Assembly: GCA_002329705.1 (NCBI GenBank)
Contig: DCUC01000019.1
Coordinates: 1-15,673, forward strand
Source: Caryophanales bacterium UBA1424
Lineage (GTDB): Bacteria > Bacillota_I > Bacilli_A > RFN20 > CAG-826
Direction: 5' to 3'
DNA length: 15,673 bases
The position numbers and the translations under genes were made by a program. The notes beneath the pieces are model-generated. The model saw nothing but the letters and a program-made list of their open reading frames with translations. It was not told the origin of the DNA and ran no database searches. Shown here piece by piece: positions 14,594 to 15,673 of the stretch; within the stretch, counting starts at the first letter, position 1, and each line of letters opens with the position of its first letter.

Positions 14594-14953
14594 ATGGCAA
14601 GAGTAAAAGGCGGCACCGTCACGCGTGCCCGACGTAAAAAAGTTTTAAAAAGAGCTAAAGGATATTTCGGAAGTAAACATTTACTTTTCAAAACGGCCAA
14701 AGAACAAGTCATGCATTCTTTGATGTATGCCTACATCGACCGCCGGAAAATCAAAAGAGATTATCGCAAACTCTGGATCAAGCGCATCAACGCCGCTTGC
14801 AGAATGTGCGATATTTCCTACTCCCGCTTCATCAATGGTTTGTCGCTTGCTAAAGTCGACATCAACCGCAAGATGCTTTCCGAGTTGGCAATCAGCGATT
14901 TCGAAGCCTTTAAACAGCTTGTTGAAGTCAGCAAAAAAGCCGCTGTTAAGTAA
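14594..14953 (+). CDS. rplT: 50S ribosomal protein L20
   Basis: Binds 23S rRNA and is needed early in large-subunit assembly; in Firmicutes it also represses its own operon through the infC leader. The 119 residues match the family length and pattern: N-terminal ARVKGG followed by the basic helix [20 protein letters not shown], then the globular part with [31 protein letters not shown] and [29 protein letters not shown] (14580-14587), overlapping the rpmI stop, is the strongest Shine-Dalgarno in the window, 7-8 nt before ATG. A terminator closes the operon. Confidence 0.98.
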   Translation: MARVKGGTVTRARRKKVLKRAKGYFGSKHLLFKTAKEQVMHSLMYAYIDRRKIKRDYRKLWIKRINAACRMCDISYSRFINGLSLAKVDINRKMLSELAISDFEAFKQLVEVSKKAAVK

Positions 14954-14967
14954 TAAGCAAAAATATG

Positions 14968-14996
14968 AAAAAGGCCGCAATTTGCGACCTTTTTTT
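14968..14996. terminator. Bidirectional terminator between rplT and thiI
   Basis: AAAAAGG-C-CGCAA (14968-14980) pairs with 14982-14994 (one C-A mismatch, tiny loop) and continues into a run of seven T residues (14990-14996). The A-run on the left gives a T-run on the - strand, so it can also end the convergent thiI transcript. Confidence 0.85.
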
Positions 14997-15019
14997 GTGC
15001 CTAACAATTCGCAAAAGAG

Positions 15020-15673
15020 CTACAAATCTTCGCTATTTGCAGAAATAATTCTCGATTCAGTGCCGTTTATTGCTTCGACGATTAAAGCCTCGTAATCAAA
15101 CTGCTGCTCGAGCCAGATTGTCGACTTGTAATTCGGCTTCGTGCGCGGATTCTGCGGACGGAAAATCGTGCAGCAATCTTCAAAAGGGCGAATTGAAATA
15201 TCATATGTTTTTATCAGCTTCGAGATGCGAATGATATCATTTTTGTCAAAGGTGACAAGCGGACGAATAACCGGCATGTTTGTCACTTCGTTGATGACGC
15301 GCATCGACTTGAGGGTCTGGCTTGCGACTTGTCCGATTGACTCACCGCTGGCAATCGCCTGGCATTTGCGAATCTTCGCGAGGTCGGCGCTGATGCGATA
15401 CATCATGCGCCGCATAATGGTAATCGCATAACTCTCGTCGACGTGATCGTAAATTGCCTCTTGAAGTTTTGTAAAGGGGACGATGTGGAGGCGAATCTGC
15501 TCCTGATAGCGAGCTAATGATTTGAGCAGATCGATCACCTTGTCGATGACGCCGCTGTTTGTATAGGGAGGAGAGGCGAAGTGAACGCATTCGACGGTGA
15601 CGCCGCGCTTCATCAAAAGATAGGCGGCAACCGGCGAATCAATTCCGCCCGAGATCATCATCATAACTTTGCC
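15020..15673 (-). CDS. thiI: tRNA 4-thiouridine synthase ThiI, C-terminal part (5' end outside window)
   Basis: ThiI adenylates U8 of tRNA and helps insert sulfur to form 4-thiouridine; some members also serve thiamine synthesis. The frame is open from the window edge: GKVMMMISGGIDSPVAAYLLMKRG, where SGGIDSP is the PP-loop ATP pyrophosphatase motif. Apparent ATG codons at 15664-15656 lie inside this conserved stretch and are not the start. The N-terminal ferredoxin-like and THUMP domains must lie to the right. Further family marks are ASGESIGQVASQTLKSM, PVIRPLVTFDKNDII and FEDCCTIFRPQNPRTKPN. The protein ends about 50 residues after DCC, so there is no rhodanese domain, as in Gram-positive ThiI; sulfur would come from a dedicated cysteine desulfurase. 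Confidence 0.95.
   Translation of the reverse strand, partial: GKVMMMISGGIDSPVAAYLLMKRGVTVECVHFASPPYTNSGVIDKVIDLLKSLARYQEQIRLHIVPFTKLQEAIYDHVDESYAITIMRRMMYRISADLAKIRKCQAIASGESIGQVASQTLKSMRVINEVTNMPVIRPLVTFDKNDIIRISKLIKTYDISIRPFEDCCTIFRPQNPRTKPNYKSTIWLEQQFDYEALIVEAINGTESRIISANSEDL

Noticed and set aside
1-15673. Mobile element, phage, CRISPR, tRNA or toxin-antitoxin system
   Set aside because: All gene-sized frames on coherent strands are core housekeeping genes; I saw no spaced direct repeats, transposase motifs or cloverleaf patterns.

Overview
The window looks like a chromosomal core segment of a low-to-moderate-GC Firmicutes-type bacterium, probably in the Bacilli / Erysipelotrichia / Mollicutes-related branch. 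The evidence is the replication-restart pair dnaB-dnaI (Firmicutes families), a stand-alone DnaE, a PolA with a dead proofreading domain, a T-box leader before thrS, an attenuated leader before infC-rpmI-rplT, and a ThiI whose C-terminal end shows no rhodanese extension. Trp is encoded by TGG and TGA is used as a stop (dnaB, glk-type gene, thrS), so the code is standard and not that of Mycoplasma/Spiroplasma. I see no insertion sequence, phage gene, CRISPR array, tRNA or rRNA.

Layout. (1) 1-99: the last codons of a DHH/DHHA1 phosphoesterase (nrnA-like), followed by a terminator. (2) 182-7233, + strand: a DNA replication/repair operon, dnaE - polA - mutM::coaE, with gaps of 2 and 12 nt. MutM and CoaE are one continuous polypeptide. 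(3) 7230-9385, - strand: dnaB-dnaI, which run into the mutM::coaE 3' end with overlapping stop codons. (4) 9386-9659: a divergent control region. It holds an extended -10 promoter for dnaB, a catabolite-responsive (cre) sequence upstream of pfkA, DnaA-box-like sequences and an unexplained long dyad that ends in a U-tract when read on the - strand. (5) 9660-11479, + strand: pfkA and a ROK sugar kinase, giving hexose phosphorylation and the committing step of glycolysis. (6) 11476-13633: promoter, threonine T-box and thrS. (7) 13640-14996: promoter, attenuator leader and infC-rpmI-rplT, with infC probably starting at a rare AUA codon, closed by a bidirectional terminator. (8) 15020-15673, - strand: the 3' part of thiI, cut by the window edge.

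The genes split into replication/repair, upper glycolysis and translation. In Bacillus subtilis the polA-mutM-coaE and dnaB-dnaI-thrS-infC genes are also neighbours, so the cluster is ancestral, but here dnaB-dnaI are inverted and pfkA plus a sugar kinase sit between them and thrS. Most of the window is ordinary core genome. The least ordinary points are the MutM-CoaE fusion, the AUA start of infC, the structured element between dnaB and pfkA, and the dyad built into the thrS promoter.
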